From NCBI GenBank assembly GCA_041941305.1, contig JBGTQJ010000011.1, positions 128,844-192,843 on the forward strand: 64,000 bases of DNA, given 5' to 3'. Within the stretch, counting starts at the first letter, position 1. Every line of letters starts with the position of its first letter. Both the position numbers and the translations under genes were made by a program. The notes below the pieces were generated by a model. It searched no databases, was not told the DNA's origin, and saw nothing but the letters and a program-made list of their open reading frames with translations. This document shows positions 62,632 through 64,000 of the stretch, one piece after another. This stretch comes from JANSWP01 sp041941305. Lineage in GTDB: Bacteria; Bacteroidota; Bacteroidia; Chitinophagales; Saprospiraceae.

Positions 62632-62706
62632 ATTACAATGCTATAATGCTGCAATGGAATGCTGTAGTGGTTAAATATTGTGGTATAGCAGCATTGAAAA
62701 GCTGTG
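62632..62706. repeat. ATGCTG-rich element, copy
   Basis: TTACAATGCTATAATGCTGC, then AATGGAATGCTGTAGTGG and TATAGCAGCATTG: the same words as at 53308-53412, with a weak hairpin between the two ends. Confidence 0.55.
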
Positions 62707-62746
62707 GAATTTAAAGCGATTAGATTGATAAATAAGGTATCATAGA

Positions 62747-62780
62747 AGCCTCTTCGCGTTTGGGTCGGAGGGGCTTTTTT
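62747..62780 (+). terminator. Hairpin with T run
   Basis: AGCCTCT pairs with AGGGGCT (one G-T pair) and is followed by six T. It stands between two copies of the ATGCTG-rich repeat, with no clear gene upstream except the acylphosphatase-like one. Confidence 0.5.
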
Positions 62781-62781
62781 A

Positions 62782-62871
62782 ATCCTACAATGCTGCTATG
62801 CTATTATACTGCAATATTAAAACTATCATAGTATTACACCGTAACATTGTAGTATAATAGTATTGTAGGAT
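62782..62871. repeat. ATGCTG-rich palindromic element, longest hairpin
   Basis: ATCCTACAAT at 62782-62791 and ATTGTAGGAT at 62862-62871 are exact complements. Between them both halves keep imperfect complementarity over nearly 45 bases each, with TATGCTATTATACTGC-like words. Confidence 0.65.
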
Positions 62872-62926
62872 TTGGCAAGACATTATGAAGGAGAAAAGAA
62901 AAGAAATAGGAAGTAGGCAAATAGAA

Positions 62927-62960
62927 AGAGCCCATCAGGAAATGAATCCTGATGGGCTCT
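62927..62960 (-). terminator. Terminator of the rRNA operon
   Basis: An exact 14-base stem (62927-62940 with 62947-62960) around a 6-base loop lies just beyond the 3' end of 5S rRNA on the minus strand and is followed by a T-rich stretch on that strand. Confidence 0.8.
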
Positions 62961-62974
62961 TAAGATAAAAAAAG

Positions 62975-63083
62975 TTGGCGGCGACCTACTCTCCCGTCTG
63001 GTGTGACAGTACCATCGGCGCTGTGGGGCTTAACTGCTCTGTTCGGAATGGGAAGAGGTGACCCCCCACGCAATAACCACCAA
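62975..63083 (-). rRNA. rrf: 5S ribosomal RNA
   Basis: On the minus strand the sequence reads TTGGTGGTTATTGCGTGGGG, then the conserved CCATTCCGAACAGAGCAG and AAGCCCCACAGCGCCGATGG, ending GGAGAGTAGGTCGCCGCCAA. The two ends pair to form helix I. The length of about 109 is normal. It lies downstream of 23S with a spacer of about 190 bases that holds no tRNA. Ends may be off by a few bases. Confidence 0.93.
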
Positions 63084-63103
63084 CAAGTCTTTGGTGTTGG
63101 TCA

Positions 63104-63125
63104 GTGGTGAGTTGTGGGTTGTGCG
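63104..63125 (-). repeat. CAACCCACAACTCACC repeat in the 23S-5S spacer
   Basis: Read on the minus strand this is CGCACAACCCACAACTCACC, the same simple-repeat type as at 9871 and in the hybrid regulator gene. It sits in the transcribed spacer of the rRNA operon. Confidence 0.5.
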
Positions 63126-63271
63126 TTTTTTGGGTTATTACAACTCAACTTTAAGTTTACTGACCTCACACTAGTTTTTCAAATGACAAAAGGGAGTATT
63201 GGAATTGAGATGTGGAGCATAATGCTCCGAGCAACTCGTTAACGTTTAGATGTGTTTTGGCGAAAAAGATT

Positions 63272-64000
<729 letters not shown>

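Noticed and set aside
62557..62646. 29-codon hydrophobic ORF
   Set aside because: Its end is made of the ATGCTG-rich repeat and it is too short for support; it probably arises by chance.
63084..63271. tRNA gene in the 23S-5S spacer
   Set aside because: No cloverleaf or TTCGA-type loop with matching acceptor arms was found; the spacer holds a simple repeat and AT-rich DNA.

Overview
The window is a chromosome segment of a Bacteroidota bacterium, probably from the Saprospiria/Lewinella side of the phylum. It is AT-rich and shows phylum hallmarks: type IX secretion (T9SS) type A and type B sorting domains, DUF2480, DUF2851, DUF4837 and DUF5103 proteins, a hybrid two-component regulator, and TAnnTTTG promoter boxes instead of E. 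coli -10 boxes. HMG-CoA reductase next to a type 2 IPP isomerase shows isoprenoid synthesis by mevalonate, which fits this branch. The assignment is inferred from gene content only.

From 1 to 40 kb most genes are housekeeping: rhomboid protease, phosphofructokinase, thymidine kinase, nadC, pyrD, a large T9SS type B surface protein, a MerR regulator, scpB, a lytic transglycosylase, an oxidoreductase, a CotH-like surface protein, a polysaccharide deacetylase-like protein, upp, an aspartoacylase-like deacylase, DUF5103, an AAG-type DNA glycosylase, a sugar-nucleotide transferase, ftsK, thrS, an ECF sigma factor with a membrane/TPR partner, mvaA-fni, an AI-2E transporter, a Na+/H+ antiporter, a TrpF-like protein and a MazG-like pyrophosphohydrolase.

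From 41 to 50 kb lies a minus-strand accessory locus. A bifunctional class II aldolase/short-chain dehydrogenase, an overlapping 52-residue ORF, a PEP-hydrolase-type TIM barrel and a Tm-1-like (UPF0261) protein look like one operon. It is flanked by a ThuA-like lipoprotein and a giant lipoprotein with SGNH, PVC-type propeller, HEAT and cytochrome c parts. This is the best candidate here for an uncharacterised catabolic pathway. A truncated amidohydrolase tail lies beside it.

From 51 to 62.5 kb come a lipoprotein, an S9 peptidase, a 1431-residue hybrid sensor/regulator, a T9SS surface protein, a trimeric-adhesin-like protein built from 17-residue repeats with a C-terminal S74 chaperone, and an acylphosphatase-like protein. 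This part is rich in palindromic and quasi-periodic intergenic repeats, and a CAAC-rich simple repeat has entered coding DNA. The window ends in an rRNA operon on the minus strand: complete 5S and the 3' part of 23S.

Several proteins resemble enzymes but lack key residues (TrpF-like, M48-like, acylphosphatase-like, SGNH domain, and a NadC with an altered active-site motif).
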